A program made the position numbers and the translations under genes. Shown here piece by piece: positions 30,101-43,129 of a DNA stretch of 64,000 nt (within the stretch, counting starts at the first letter, position 1; every line of letters begins with the position of its first letter). The stretch lies in NCBI GenBank assembly GCA_014773175.1, contig VXCM01000342.1, positions 62,001 to 126,000 of the forward strand. The letters run 5' to 3'. The DNA is from Lucifuga dentata (Eukaryota > Chordata > Actinopteri > Ophidiiformes > Bythitidae). The notes beneath the pieces are model-generated. The model was not told the origin of the DNA and did not search any database. It was given only the letters and a program-made list of their open reading frames with translations.

Positions 30101-31913
30101 GCCAGCCAGGAGCTGTATATCTGTCATGGTACAAAGCAGCCAGTCAGAGGGCCAAGGGAAAAGGGAAAGGAACAGAGGTGGGCATTAAGGGGACAGGATG
30201 TCATTGTGTGCTCCAACAGGCTGTGAGATATGCAAGTGTTTTGGACACAGCTGAAGGAGCCTGTAGAAGTCAAAAGGCTGTTTATGATTCATGAATGCAT
30301 GTGCACATGTACATGTGTTTCCATACAGGCAAAGTGTAAACAAGCATACATGTGCACACAGCACACGCACACGTATACACATGCTGATATGAATGCAAAT
30401 TGGTTTACCCTTCAGCAAGTCACACAGGACCCTTCTGCCGAATCTTCTTCCACTCTCTCTCGCCTTGTTTCTGAACAGATTTATTCAGCCTGCACCATTT
30501 TACTTATTTAGACAAACACGCATATTCTGACTGTGCAGCCTTTGCTATCATTCATTCTTTCTTTCTCTTCTGTGGACATGCTTGACTCATAAACACACAC
30601 TTGAACCTGGCTGGATATACACCTCATGAATCGTGGATTGTTGCAGTATAGCTTAAGTCTTCCATGACACTTCCCCAGCCATTAGTTTGCTCAGTAGCTC
30701 AATGTACGTATGTTTATGCATGTGTATTGGTTACTCAGTGTGAGTGCTGAATGAAGAAGCAACCGTTTTGATCATTCATGGCATTTATTGAGAGCATTCT
30801 GATAACTACAATACTTTAAATGTGAGACATTTACCCTATATGTGAATCAATACAAATTTAGGGGGAAAAAAACAGGCTTTCGTCTGAGACCATCAATCTT
30901 CTGACTGTGTTTCACCAGCCTGTCTGCAGACTGTGGCACATATGTTGTTTTGGTTATTTTCAACAAAGCCAGGGAAAAAAAGGAGCAAAAAGAAAAGAGA
31001 GAAGATGGGAGGGGAGGAGAAGGACATGAGAAAGACAGATAAGTAAAGACCAAGACAGGAGGAGGAAGGAAAGAGGAGAGTCCCCTGCTCTGCATTAATA
31101 CTCTGTTTGCCAGTCAGAGCATGCTCTTTCCTATGAGATTAGACTGATAAAATGAATGTGTGTATGTGGGTGTGCTGGATCACACACACGGCTGTGTGTA
31201 TGCATAAGGACGTGTCCATGTGTTTGGGTGTAGTTGTGTATGAGGCTGTGTATATATGCTCACACCCTCCCTTGTGAGATTAGGCTGATTTGTCAGTGAT
31301 GCAGGAGTTCATCCATGATTAATAGCCCAGAGTGCTGGAAACAATGTTATTCTGCTTTAGCTACCTGTGGGACGCCCTGTACTGTGTGTATGTGCGTGTG
31401 TGTGTTTTTCTGTGAATGTGTGTGTCGTAGCAAGAATATCAATCCTGACATCTTGTTTCAGACATGTTGATGTTGGTACACAAGAATGTTGGTGCTCAAG
31501 TCGACTACTGAATATGTCGCTACAGCAGGGTATCGTGTACAACCTTGCTGGTGTGTATTATTCATAAGTACACCTGTCCAGTTATGTACCTCACACAGGT
31601 CTGACACACCTACAAAACAAGAGAACTTCAAAGGCCTGCACAGGTATGCCTAACACCTTTGACATCATGTATGGGCATGTAAGGTTAAGTGATTTGGGGT
31701 ATGATGTTTCACTGAAAGCTTTTATTGCATTGTTAGCAAGTCAACAACAACACATTGGATCCTGGTGTATTTCTGTGTATATTGGTCTGATTTGTTACCT
31801 GCTGAGGTAATTTCATACCAGTATTCTTCACTACAGCTGTCATGTTTGTTATCTGGCCCTTATGCACTAGAATAATATACAAAATGTACACAATGTTACA
31901 CAGACTTACTGTA

Positions 31914-31974
31914 GAGCTGTATTGAACCTCAATATATTTTGAGTATCAAAATATATTGAGGTTCAATACAGCTC
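31914..31974. repeat. Perfect 29-bp inverted repeat with 3-nt spacer
   Basis: Left arm 31914-31942 (starts GAGCTGTATTGAACC, ends TATTTTGA), spacer GTA, right arm 31946-31974 (TCAAAATATA ... ACAGCTC). All 29 pairs match. The 3-nt loop is too small for a typical microRNA precursor. Its perfection suggests a recent template-switch or fold-back event. Confidence 0.9.
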
Positions 31975-32655
31975 AACTGTGCCTGTAGCATTGAGTATCA
32001 AGACCAAGAAGCTAAAGTTCACAGTGAAATCTTGGTCATAAATTTATAAATGATGAGTTTGTTAATTTTGTCTTTGTGGTTTTTAGTGTGTTAAGACAAA
32101 TACTGATGCACTGGAATCTGAAGTTTTTCTTATTTTCATAAACGAAGAAAAAAAGAGAGCATCTTTATGTCGTCAATACGAAAACCTGGGCATTGTACTT
32201 ATTGAGTTTCCCTGTACAGTCAGAAAGAGGGAGACACAATTAAAGGGAAAGAATTAATTCAGGTTTTGACTTTTTGAGACACCAACAGGCCGTCAATGAA
32301 AATAAGGAAGTGATACAGTTTCAGACGTTCCCAATTCTCCCTTTGCTTAATGCTGAGTAGCTCAATAGCAGTCAAAGTTTTTAATAAAACAAATTCTCTG
32401 CAATTTAATTCCCTATCACTTTCTATAAGACTTCATAAAGACTCACTAAGTGTTTGTGTTCTCCAGCGTGTCTGCATGCGTGTGTGTGTGTGTGTGTGTG
32501 TGTCTGGGGANGGGGGGGGGCTGATAGAGACACCAGAAGTAGATGGGATAACTATGGGAAGCAGTCTGTGAAGCCTGTGAGAGGGGATCAATACAAAATG
32601 TACTTTGTGAAGACTGAGAGCTGAGAAACTCTGCAGCCAATTAAATAGAAAGATC

Positions 32656-32663
32656 AGAGAGAC

Positions 32664-32700
<37 letters not shown>

Positions 32701-32711
32701 CAGAGAGAGAN

Positions 32712-32792
<81 letters not shown>
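32656..32792 (+). repeat. Compound GA/GACA microsatellite with N 32711
   Basis: About 137 bp of GA units with GACA interruptions, among the longest purine tracts in the window. Confidence 0.9.
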
Positions 32793-32865
32793 CCTGATGA
32801 CGGTCCATTATTTCCACATTACACATTGCATTGATTATAACACTCCCAAACACACCCTCTCGTTT

Positions 32866-32870
<5 letters not shown>

Positions 32871-32909
<39 letters not shown>
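32871..32909 (+). repeat. TG microsatellite
   Basis: About 19 TG units, 80 bp after the GA tract. Confidence 0.9.
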
Positions 32910-32911
<2 letters not shown>

Positions 32912-33184
32912 GCTTGTCAGTGTTATCAACCTGTAGAATGTTGAGGTAAAATGAATCCACCCCCAAATGACTTAGGAGGTGGAAATATGCACTAAGCAAA
33001 TTTTCAATTTCACCCCCCCCCCANCCCCCCCCCCATCTCTTCCTCTTCATTCATTCATTCACTTACTTGGAAGACTTTGATTTTCTTTATCAACTTTAAT
33101 TTTACATTTATAATAATTTACAGTGAACAGTGTGAGTACATGTTTACATGTACACTTACAAAGTGTACGACACATGCAGTCGTG

Positions 33185-33311
33185 CGCGTGCCGCACACGC
33201 GCGCACACACACTCCTACTACCACGTGGAATCGACACATCCATATTTNCGCGTGCCGCACACGCGCGCACACACACTCCTACTACCACGTGGAATCGACA
33301 CATCCATATTT
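33185..33311. repeat. Exact 63-bp duplication around N 33248 (assembly artefact)
   Basis: 33185-33247 equals 33249-33311. The copy begins with an alternating CG/CA tract (CGCGTGCCGCACACGCGCG) prone to Z-DNA and sequencing trouble. Confidence 0.85.
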
Positions 33312-33540
33312 CCTCAAGCGACAGCTCAACTCAAAGCCGTCTGTCACTTTCATCATGAGAGAGTATCTATCGAAATGACTAACTTCCCTCTCTTCAACTT
33401 CTGCTCCTTTTGGCGGATGCATTCATTTTTCAGAGTCGGGCATGAATATTTCAGTGCTGAGTGACAGATCCAGTGAAGAATGAAAAGAGAGAAGGGGGGG
33501 AGAGAAGGGGGAGGTATGGGTAATCACATTTGGTTTTTGT

Positions 33541-33601
33541 AGATCTCATAAATGACTTAAGCTCTGCAGATTTCAGTCAGATGACCTTAGTCTTCATCAT
33601 T
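33541..33601 (+). repeat. Paired non-coding block, copy A
   Basis: AGATCTCATAAATGACTTA, a diverged centre with CAGATTTCA, then GACCTTAGTCTTCATCATT. The same blocks in the same order and orientation recur at 39833-39899. Both copies have CT-rich sequence shortly downstream. Not coding in any frame. Confidence 0.75.
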
Positions 33602-35368
33602 TTCATTGATTTAAGCCTGCTGTCTCTGCTCCCCTAACCCCCCTCCCCTCTCTCTCTCTGATATCTGGCAAAGCTATGATGGACAAAATAAACTGATGGT
33701 CTCTGGGCCCTGCAGCATCAGTCAGCATGCGTGGGCCAGGCTCTGTGTAAGCAGTGTTTCACTGATCTACAATCCAACAACTCTCATTTATCTACAATCT
33801 GGGATAATTTCCAAACTTTCATTTCATCTTATTTCAGTAAGCTACTGGAAGTCAACAGAACGATTTGAATTTCTTTTTCTATTACTTATCTGTCTTAATG
33901 CAAATGACTTATTCCTTAACTTACTGTTGGGAGACTGGATTCAAAAAGTGATAACCAATCACAGAAAATCTGGGAAAAAGTTTGCAGGGGAAGAAATCCA
34001 ATTTCAAAAGTGTCAGGGAACATGTTCATGTTTCTTTACTCTGCCTGTGCGCTTTAATTGATTTATTTTATTGGGAGATATATCAGCCATAACAGGAAAA
34101 GCATGATCCCAAAGGAGGCAGGTGGGAAATCTGAGAACTTGTAACCTATATTGTTGTTCTTTTACAAATACAGTCAAGGAGATAAGAGTAATACCCCCTG
34201 CTTTCTTGGAAATATAGGTCTGATTCACAAACACACAACTGATATAAAATCCAATTCCCTGGAAATAGAGGGAATAATCTCTCCTCTTTTAATGCCGCAA
34301 CTAGCTGTATCTGGGGAAAGCAAATAAAATTGTTTGCTGGCTATGTGTGTGTGTATGTGTGAGAATGTACTGTATCTGTGTGCTGGGGGTACACCAGAGA
34401 GTTTACAAATATTTTGCCCTAGAGAATCTCACATTAGAAACCACTGAGAGGTGGATACACACACATAAATCTAAAGTTTACACACTGTCAACCATCTTTC
34501 GTTAATATAGTATGTACTTTAGATCTTACAGCTTTGGTCATCACAACAGTATGTTATGGAGCAATTTAACATTTTATATGAAATGTTGTTTGTAATAACT
34601 GTGACTATATTCCCTGCATAGAGAATATTTACCTGAAGCATTCTAAAATTAATTTGGGAATACGAATAATGGCTGTAGTAAAAAAAAAAAAAAAAANTAA
34701 AAAAAAAAAAAAAAACTTCTAAGGTAAACTGTTCTGTTGCTTTTTATTAGTTTTTTTTATATCCTCTATATTTTTAATATATATGGGTATGATAGAAAAA
34801 AGGATTCAAGTGGAAGAATTATTTTATCACATTAGACACAAACAAATACAAAACTATAAGACTTCATTTTGTTGTATTGTATGATGACAACAAAGAGCAG
34901 CAACAGCACCTACATTGATCGTTTTTAATGTCTTTCATTTCTGCCTTTTTTGTTTTACCAAATACCCCTTTACATAGACTATATTGCTGACTTACTGCAT
35001 GTATCACTTTTTATCCTGTTATTGTACTTTATATTTTAATGCATTATTAACCCCCATGACCCTTAACAGGACAAATGGGTATAGAAAATGTATGGATGGA
35101 TGGACTACAGCTATTACCGGCCTCTTTAAGCGTTTGCCTTGAAAGATTAGTTACTCCAGAATTTCCTTATTTACATGTCAGGGAAGCAATTCATAAAACA
35201 CACTGTCACACCAAAATTAAGACCTGTTTCAGTCTGGTGGTAAACTTCAGTGGGACATCTGGGCAATTTTAACCCATATTTGCCTCATGTGTTAGTGATC
35301 AATAAATTTGATATAAGCCCACTCAGTTAATCAGTGTGTTTAAATGGAGTTTTGATCTGATCTTGCTT

Positions 35369-35369
<1 letters not shown>

Positions 35370-35401
<32 letters not shown>
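35370..35401 (+). repeat. CA microsatellite
   Basis: About 15 CA units. Confidence 0.9.
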
Positions 35402-35402
<1 letters not shown>

Positions 35403-37107
35403 TGTAGTGGCGCTGTGTTCTTTCTCAGGTTTCTCTGCTGCGCTCTCTCTCTCTTTCACACACAACACGCAAACATACCACACCCACATCCCATGCATCA
35501 GCCTCCTGGTGTGTATATCTCTCTTGTATAAGTGTCATATCTCTTAAAACACAGAACTCTAAATCAGATAATTTAGTTTTTTTTTTCTTTTTTGCCGATT
35601 TAACATGTCAGCATCGCATTGATTTCTGCAGTATAAAGTGTGGTTCTTAAATATGAAGCTCCTCATTAGCATTTAGGGCTTTGTTGGCTTTTACTTAACA
35701 TGTCAGTAATAGGACAACAATGTGCTGATCAATGTAAGGGAAGCTTTATGAATGAGCTTCAATTATTAAATTATTGAGCATTATGCTATGTAGTAATTTT
35801 TACTGAATTACCCCTATAATGTGTTATGACTGACCATAAATAACTGGCATTCTAAATATTGCTCCAGAAACCCAATTAACTGATCATTATCTAGCAACTC
35901 ACCACCTTAAACACTTCAAACGCTTCTATTTGAAGAGCAGTTCGATGCGATTTCACAAGAAAAATCCAAACATCCTGTTTTCTGAGCTGAGGAGATCTCC
36001 ATGTGGCCCCAAAGCATCACATTTCTCATTTTTATTCAGTTGTTATTCTTTGATACAAATGAACATCCATATGAGAGATCTGACTAAAAACAGCTTACAA
36101 ATCAAATTAAATATCTGATGAAAGGGTCTGAGTTTGTCATAGCTCTAATATCTAAGAGCTCCGCAAACCGCTGAGATTCAAGCACCTCAATTTAGATAAG
36201 AAAGCATTTTGTTTGTTTCATGCAGCGCTTTTTTTGCTGCTTCCTTGTCCACTTTTAATGAGTTTCTTGTCTGGTGACTGTAAGAATCTTACTACTGGGG
36301 TAAAAGAGGAGAGAGACTCAAAATATCTGTGAATGGGAATGTTCTATTTGTTTACATGGTAAAAGAAAAGAAGTCTGAAAAATGTAGCAACATAATGTAA
36401 TATCATGAAATGTAGCATTGATTTATGCTACAACTGAGCAATCTATCAATTTTCAGTGTGTTTACGTAAGGTAGAAGCCTAAGTAGACCACAAGGTGTAT
36501 CGCATGAATTATTCGGTTGTGATTTAGTGTATTTCCTGTGTGGGACGCCATTTTTGTTACTTTATTTTACATTATCGAAAGTAGCATTAATGACGTCCCG
36601 GATCAAAAATGAAATATAAACATCAAAGTTGACTGTCTTTCGAATCAGTTCATGATATTAAGATGTCAAACTGTTTATTTGAGTGGTTTTGGGAGGTCAG
36701 AACTTACATATTGGACAACTATAGGTGTCGTCACATTGGCTAGCACAGTGTGGCTAACATAGTTTGAGCACTAGCTGTTTTCTTTCATTCACCATTAGTT
36801 TTATTTAGAAATTATTTAACGGAGCTCTGATGTATTTAATGCTGTAGTTTTTGTGTTAAAACAAATTCTATTTTATTACAACACATCACACCACAACACA
36901 ACGCAGACACTCAGGTGGTGTAAGAGAGATATCTGCGAGCGCCGGACACGCTGGAGAAAGCAGGTTACATTTACATCTACTCCAAATACATTTTTTTCAA
37001 ACGTCATGATAATCAGATTGAATTCTGCATAAAAAAGATGTTGGCTTATTCTCTTATTCTGAAAAACAGGCCTACATTATGCAAACAATTTAGACAAGCA
37101 TGTAGAC

Positions 37108-37424
37108 CAGGGGTACTCACATACAAATCTTAATGGTCCACAAAGAAAATGGTCAATAAGCAAAGGTCCATTTATTAAAGTCAGTCAAGCCAGGGTCAGA
37201 TACTGGGATGGTAATTTTTACTGACAATTTAAGGTGTGGAGTGTGGGGTGGGACATTTGGTTTCACTTTGCGTTGGAGACAGCGGACGATTTTGACTTGT
37301 TGCATCATAGTGATGTCCCGCATAATACAAATAATACATATGAAAAGTATAATTTACTCAGACTCTGGAGACAGTCGTGGTTCGGCCTGGATCCGGACCA
37401 GAGGCTGGATTTTGAGGATGACTG
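37108..37424 (+). mobile_element. hAT-like non-autonomous element, copy 2
   Basis: It begins CAGGGGTACTCACATACAAA, followed by GGTCCACAAAGAAAATGGTC, ATTAAAGTCAGTCAAGCCA and, near its end, ACTCAGACTCTGGAGACAGT and TTTTGAGGATGACTG. The same blocks occur in reverse at 26738-27061. Both copies lack any intact transposase. Confidence 0.6.
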
Positions 37425-39396
37425 ATGCAGACGATCCAACAGCTTACAGTCAGCATTAGCATTCTGTGCATGCATTTTCTCACCCAGTGTGTGTGCTTCC
37501 CCTTTTAAGTTGATTAAGCAATGAGTCATGTAAATTTGGCGAATAACTGAATCCTAGTAATTCCATCCATGCATACATCTCAGGACACATTTTTTTACTT
37601 TAATCACAGTACAAACTATTTTTGGAGCATAGCGTTCATAGCATTCACACCAAAACACAACTGGAAATGGCATAATTTACATAAACTTTAAATTACCTTT
37701 TATGTAAACAAGAATTGACAAAATGGCCAAAATCAATATGGATCACTTTGATAACAGTGGCAGAGCTGTTGAGGAACAGGGAAGAATTAGCAGCGCTGTC
37801 GCCATGGTAACTGCTGAGTGGAGCCGGCAGTGTTTTCACCAACCAAAGACCTGCCTTTGACATCATACCCTATTTAGTTAACCCTTGATCTTAGAAACAC
37901 ACACACAGGGCACACACTGATTTTTTTTTAGCACACACGCACGTCCTCAAACATGCGCACTCATACTGTGCAGGTTGAGTTGAGCTGAGTTGACTGTGAG
38001 CCATCATTAAGCCTCTGACATGTAGCGTACAGCACTCAAGTATCCCCCAAGGCCCTGACTGAGGTTAACCAGGCTTTCACACTCAGCCCTCCACTCACTG
38101 AAGGAGGCAAAAGAAACACTATCGGCGGAGAAACACACACTTTGTTAAATGTGACCAAAGTCAGTGTGGGGGTGGGGGGGTCTTGCTTTGGATGATTTCT
38201 AGAAAGGACAGACTGTGGTTTGTGTTTGTAAAATGTGCACACGTACAAAGCAGGATATTACACCCTATTTGCTGGCTGTGAAATCACACTGAGTTTTTTT
38301 TTTTTTTTTTTTTNTTTTTTTTTTTTTTTTTTTACACTTTTATACATTTAGAGGGTGTGGGAGAAAATCAAGCGTACACAGCAGGAACTGAAAAGCTGAC
38401 TATCTCTCTGTGCATGTCTTCTGCTCTGAAAAAAACTTTTATCCAGAGCTGCAGAGGCTGAGTGATGAGGAGAAGGTTGCCTCAAGTCTTTTGTTCTAGC
38501 TGAGCTCATTGGCTAAAAGTGGTATGTAAATTCAGCGTATATTATCATATATTAGCATATGTTAGGGATTTGACAAGGGATTTGTGGAGAGAGTGGGATT
38601 CCCTAAAACTCTATGAAGCAGGTACAGCAGCTTTGAGCTGATATGTTAATAGTGTGTATCTCTACACAGCTGTTTTCTCGTGATCTCAGGGCTGACAAGA
38701 GATTATGTTCCACATTGTAACACAGAAGCCATAGAATACATTAATTTGTTTAAATAAGGGGATTAATAAAGTAGAACTAATTAACTAACTACTGACAAAA
38801 CTATACTCCAGTGCTGCATGGCAACAATAAATGTTTATTTACTTCTATCTGCTCGACTAATTCAGGACAACAGTTTATAACACACAAAGCACTGAACAGA
38901 TTGTGTTGTCATGGTAATGTGATTTCACTGTTATCTTCCAGCTGTTGCCATGTTCATGTATTGCTGGAAAAATGTTTTTCGTGCCACACTGAATTTCCAT
39001 GTGATATATATACTTTATCAGCTGCAGAGTAAATTTAGTGCAAGTCTAAACATACATTAAAAGTTTACATTATTACCTTCGTGCCACATTAGCAGTTTGT
39101 TCGGTATATCTAATGCAATCCAGTAGGATAGTTCTGCAACATATCCTGACTTTATGACGTCAGAGGTTTCAATTCAGTTCAGGTAATTTCTGAGGATGTA
39201 GTGTCTGTGTTTATTGTTCTAAGAGGTGTTATTATTCTGAAGTAGAGATGGTGAGATTACCCATTTTACTTATAAAATCACAGATTCTAAACTGTAAGAA
39301 TTTAGAAGAAGCCATGACAGGAAAAAGTGGGTTGACATTCGGGAAAAAAGAGTAAATTGAGCCTTTTTTTTTTCAATGCAACAGCATTAAACAGCA

Positions 39397-39397
<1 letters not shown>

Positions 39398-39463
<66 letters not shown>
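39398..39463 (+). repeat. CT then CA compound microsatellite
   Basis: (TC)n to 39430, then (AC)n from about 39436. Confidence 0.9.
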
Positions 39464-39468
<5 letters not shown>

Positions 39469-39832
39469 ACAAAATATGCTGTCAGGGCAACTTTTACTCA
39501 AAATCCATCTTCACATCAGCACTACTGAGGTGTTAGATGGCCGATGACCCATTAATAATAACTCTGTGACTGCTGCTGTGGACTTCGTTGTGCCATACTG
39601 TGGCTACTGAAGTGACAGCAGGCGACATTTTTGGGCTGCCAGTCAGACTTGCTGCTGTTTTGGGCAAATCCACAACTCAACTGGAATTCAGCTGGAGCTC
39701 AATTTGGCTAAAGAACTACAGTTGAGCAACTCAAGTGTCTCCAACTCCCACTGTCCCCCAAGGCGTTCCACGGAGAATAATGCATCAGCCGAGTTCCTCA
39801 AGGGAAGATGCGTAAGAGTTCTCTCTCTTGGC

Positions 39833-39899
39833 AGATCTCATAAATGACTTAGACTTAAACGCTTCAGATTTCAAACAGAAGACCTTAGTCTTCATCATT
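39833..39899 (+). repeat. Paired non-coding block, copy B
   Basis: AGATCTCATAAATGACTTAG, a longer centre with TTCAGATTTCA, then GACCTTAGTCTTCATCATT. It is the partner of 33541-33601, about 6.3 kb away. The outer blocks are nearly identical while the centre and flanks differ. Confidence 0.75.
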
Positions 39900-39904
39900 T
39901 ATCT

Positions 39905-39914
<10 letters not shown>

Positions 39915-39939
<25 letters not shown>

Positions 39940-40043
39940 GCCTCCCTCCCCCAATTGATCAGTCTCTAAGAGCAAACTNTCTTTCTCTCTCTCTCTCTCT
40001 CTCTGCCTCCCTCCCCCAATTGATCAGTCTCTAAGAGCAAACT
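39915..40043. repeat. Exact 64-bp duplication around N 39979 (assembly artefact)
   Basis: 39915-39978 equals 39980-40043, again with an identical CT-repeat length inside both copies. Confidence 0.85.
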
Positions 40044-40169
40044 GCATTCCCAGACAGCTGTGACTCATGTGCATATCTATCACAGGTAATACGTCTGTGT
40101 TAAATTGCAGTGATGTGATTATTCGTATTTTCCTTTTGACTGGTGAACTGAAAGGGGCAGTCATGGTGC

Positions 40170-40206
40170 AGATGCTGCAGGAGAGGAGAGGAGAGGAGAG
40201 GAGAGT
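40170..40206 (+). repeat. GAGAG pentamer tandem repeat
   Basis: GGAGAGGAGAGGAGAGGAGA-type array of a 5-bp unit, about six copies. Confidence 0.8.
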
Positions 40207-40703
40207 GGACTGTGGACCCCAGATATCCTTAAAACCTGGCAGAATAATTACAAAAATAAATATACTGCAGCACTAAATGCATCCACACCATTACAGACTG
40301 TTTACTGCGTATTAATCTACCCCATGCTATTACCATAACTGTTACATTATTATCATCATAATAAACACTGATTCATATGCAGTGCAAAAACTCTGCCGGT
40401 TGTTAACAAACTCCATACCACACCCTACCATGCTCCCAATAAGACTTCATCTGTGGCACCACACATACACAGGAACATATTCAGGCTCGACACACACACA
40501 GCTTTAATGCAGTGATCATCCATCATTGACAGTTTTACAACTATTAAGTTGTCCAGACATCCAGAGGAGAAGAAGAGGGTTAAAGCAGGGACATTCCCCA
40601 ATGAGAGAGCAAGTCTCTGGGGCAGGATAAGTGGAAATGTGCAGGACGAATGTGGGTCATGAAGGGCATTTTTGCATCTGTGCCGATTCAAATGTGTGCA
40701 TGT

Positions 40704-40751
<48 letters not shown>
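40704..40751 (+). repeat. GA microsatellite
   Basis: About 22 GA units with one GACA interruption. Confidence 0.9.
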
Positions 40752-40753
<2 letters not shown>

Positions 40754-42214
40754 CCCCAGCATTAGCAGAGCTAAGTGATCTCTCAAAGCCTGTAAACCAG
40801 ATACAAGGGAAAAAAATGTCAGCGCAGTTAACGTTTGTCAGTCACCAGGCCTCTGTGGCAATAATACCCAATGTTAAATGCCACGACCAAGCCACAAGGC
40901 TGAGCAAACACACACACACATTCTTATAAAGCGAGTAAATTCTCTCTGGGTGGGTAATGTTCAGCTGACAACTTTATCACTGCATAACCTCTGAGGAAGG
41001 CCTATAATTCTGGAGAGGAGCCAAGACCCCCAAAAATTCCCACAACGCCTTCTTATTAAAGGGTGTAAGTCAAAAGCCTCATAAAACCAGCGGACATCAA
41101 CGTGGTAGCGGACAGACGGACACACAAGAACGCATGTGCGCACACACAAACATGAGCACAGATAGTTACAATATATCACAAGACTTATGAGGTGATCAAA
41201 AGCAAGGATTTAGAGGAAACGGGGGAAAAAAAAAAAAAAANAAAAAAAAAAAAAAGCACAGCACTTTTGGCTTGGAATACTGGCGTTTAAATCAGACTGA
41301 ATGACCTGAGTTAAACATGCACACAGCTTCCAGTCTGTGTTTCCTCAAGTGACTCAGGGTAAGAGCCCCCATTAATGCCCAAAACGTAAAATGTTAATGT
41401 GTTTTTGAAGTCCCGTTTATTTTTTTTTTTTCAGAGCGTAAGTGCAGTACTTTAGGTCTTGCTGTGAGCCTGTTTCAGTCATCAGCGTTGTTTCTGCAAG
41501 TCACCTGCCAGCCGTACATAACTAACCGTTTATGAGGTCAGACTTTAGCACCCTGTTATCAGCTGCAGTTCTGGAAGGATTTTAAAAGGTCCATTTTGAT
41601 GTGTTTTTTTTTTTTTTTNTTTTTTTTTTTTTCTATACACGCGCATCAGGCTTCCCTCTGCTACAGGTAGAACAAAGTAAGATGAATGCCTAAAAAATGA
41701 AGGCAATGAACTCTGGCCACTTCTAAAAATGTGTTTTTGTCTGTGAGACAAAGGAAAGCTGTCATCTTCTACGAAGGGAAATGAAACGCTTACAGTATAT
41801 TTGTGAGGTACTTCTTACAAATTTTCATAGCAATGAAAATGGATGCTTAAAATGTGCCTCCATTACTGCAAACATTTCATGTGGTTTCATAACAATATCA
41901 GTACATTCTGAGGCATGACACTAGAAAGGATAAATGCAACATATTTCCGGTGAAGGTTTAATGTCAATCATTTCATTTAGATGTTCCTGTAAACTGGTGG
42001 TTCTTTTTTCCATCAGGCTTTGACGTGTTCAAGGAAAAAACAAAACAGGATGCTAAGTCTGTTGCTCTATGAAATCAAACTAATTTATATACAATGTGCT
42101 GTATATACGCTTCCACCTACGGCTCCTATTGCACACCTGGCCGCTTGTTTCTTTCACTATTTTCCTTACATACATACTAAAGTTTTTTGAGCAATTCCTA
42201 AGGATTGCTTAGGA

Positions 42215-42288
42215 ACCGCTGATGTGTGGGCTGGTAAAGCCATTTGAGACATTATATGTGATATTGGGCTATACAGACAAACTTGATT
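42215..42288 (+). mobile_element. LINE 3' tail, second copy
   Basis: CTGATGTGTGGGCTGGTAAA, then GCCATTTGAGACATTATATG and ATTGGGCTATACAGACAAAC, ending TTGATTACC. It is the same consensus as at 27080-27195, more diverged and shorter. Confidence 0.5.
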
Positions 42289-43102
42289 ACCTTAGTATCT
42301 TTGCTTTACCATCTTATTTAAAATTCCACTATGTGTGCAAACATCTGAAAACTGATATTACTCACAGAGCCAAGAAGAATGAGAGGAATAGGTTGAAGTT
42401 TGAATACAAGTGGTTACTATATGTATTTCTCTCATGTAAATACCTATAGAGAAATATATAAACTACAAGATTTGAGTCTCAAAGTTTGCTTGACCTAAAG
42501 ATAATGGAGCAGCCTGGAAAGCCCAAACAGTGGTGCGATTGCTCCATAGATGTTAAAAACCCAGATGCAATCGTCTGATATTGCAGTCCACCTGTTTTGT
42601 CAAAGTGGACTGGCTTGTCATAGATTCTATAGCAACAGAAAGGAGCAAATAGTGAACTGTACTGGATATGTCAGGAACTGGGTTAAGCTCTGTTCAGTCA
42701 CAGCCCTGGGATACATCAGTAAAAGCAAGGATGCATAGGTGTGTGTGGCCACGCATTCAACAGGAAGTGTTGGAACGGCATCTGGCCCTGAGGCTGACGA
42801 CGCAGAGAGGTGACAGCTATCCTCAATATCAGTCATATGACAGAGAGAAACAACTTGGTGCATTTTACAGTTATCCAGTTCCTTCCATCTGTTCATTGCA
42901 AGTCATATGCAGGCACATACATCACCACCAGATGCACAGAAACAAACAAATGAATAATAAAGACTGCAAAATCTGTTTAACAGATTACACTGGTGGACAA
43001 AATAACAACATTGCCTGATGAAGAGTCGAATGTAATACTGCAAAGTATTGTATGGCTGTCATGTAATGGAAAGATACATACATGTAGTATAAGGAAGACA
43101 AC

Positions 43103-43129
43103 CTGGAGGTCCACAGCCTGGACCTCCAG
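43103..43129. repeat. 10-bp inverted repeat with 7-nt loop
   Basis: CTGGAGGTCC (43103-43112), loop ACAGCCT, GGACCTCCAG (43120-43129). It is a short GC-rich hairpin in intergenic sequence with no known role. Confidence 0.8.

Larger units (their letters stand above)
27196..37107. other. Intergenic: no gene seen apart from the listed repeats
   Basis: Contains the hairpin at 31914, the GA/TG repeat cluster at 32.5-33.0 kb, the CG-rich duplicated segment at 33.2 kb and paired block A at 33541. Frames around 29.9-30.3 kb are about 100 codons but have no domain or splice support. Confidence 0.6.

Noticed and set aside
29921..30294. Two overlapping frames of 101 and 113 codons
   Set aside because: Neither resembles a known protein, and both overlap in different frames without flanking splice sites.
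31914..31974. microRNA precursor reading of the perfect hairpin
   Set aside because: A 3-nt loop and completely perfect 29-bp stem are unlike typical vertebrate pre-miRNAs, and the arm is not one I recognise.
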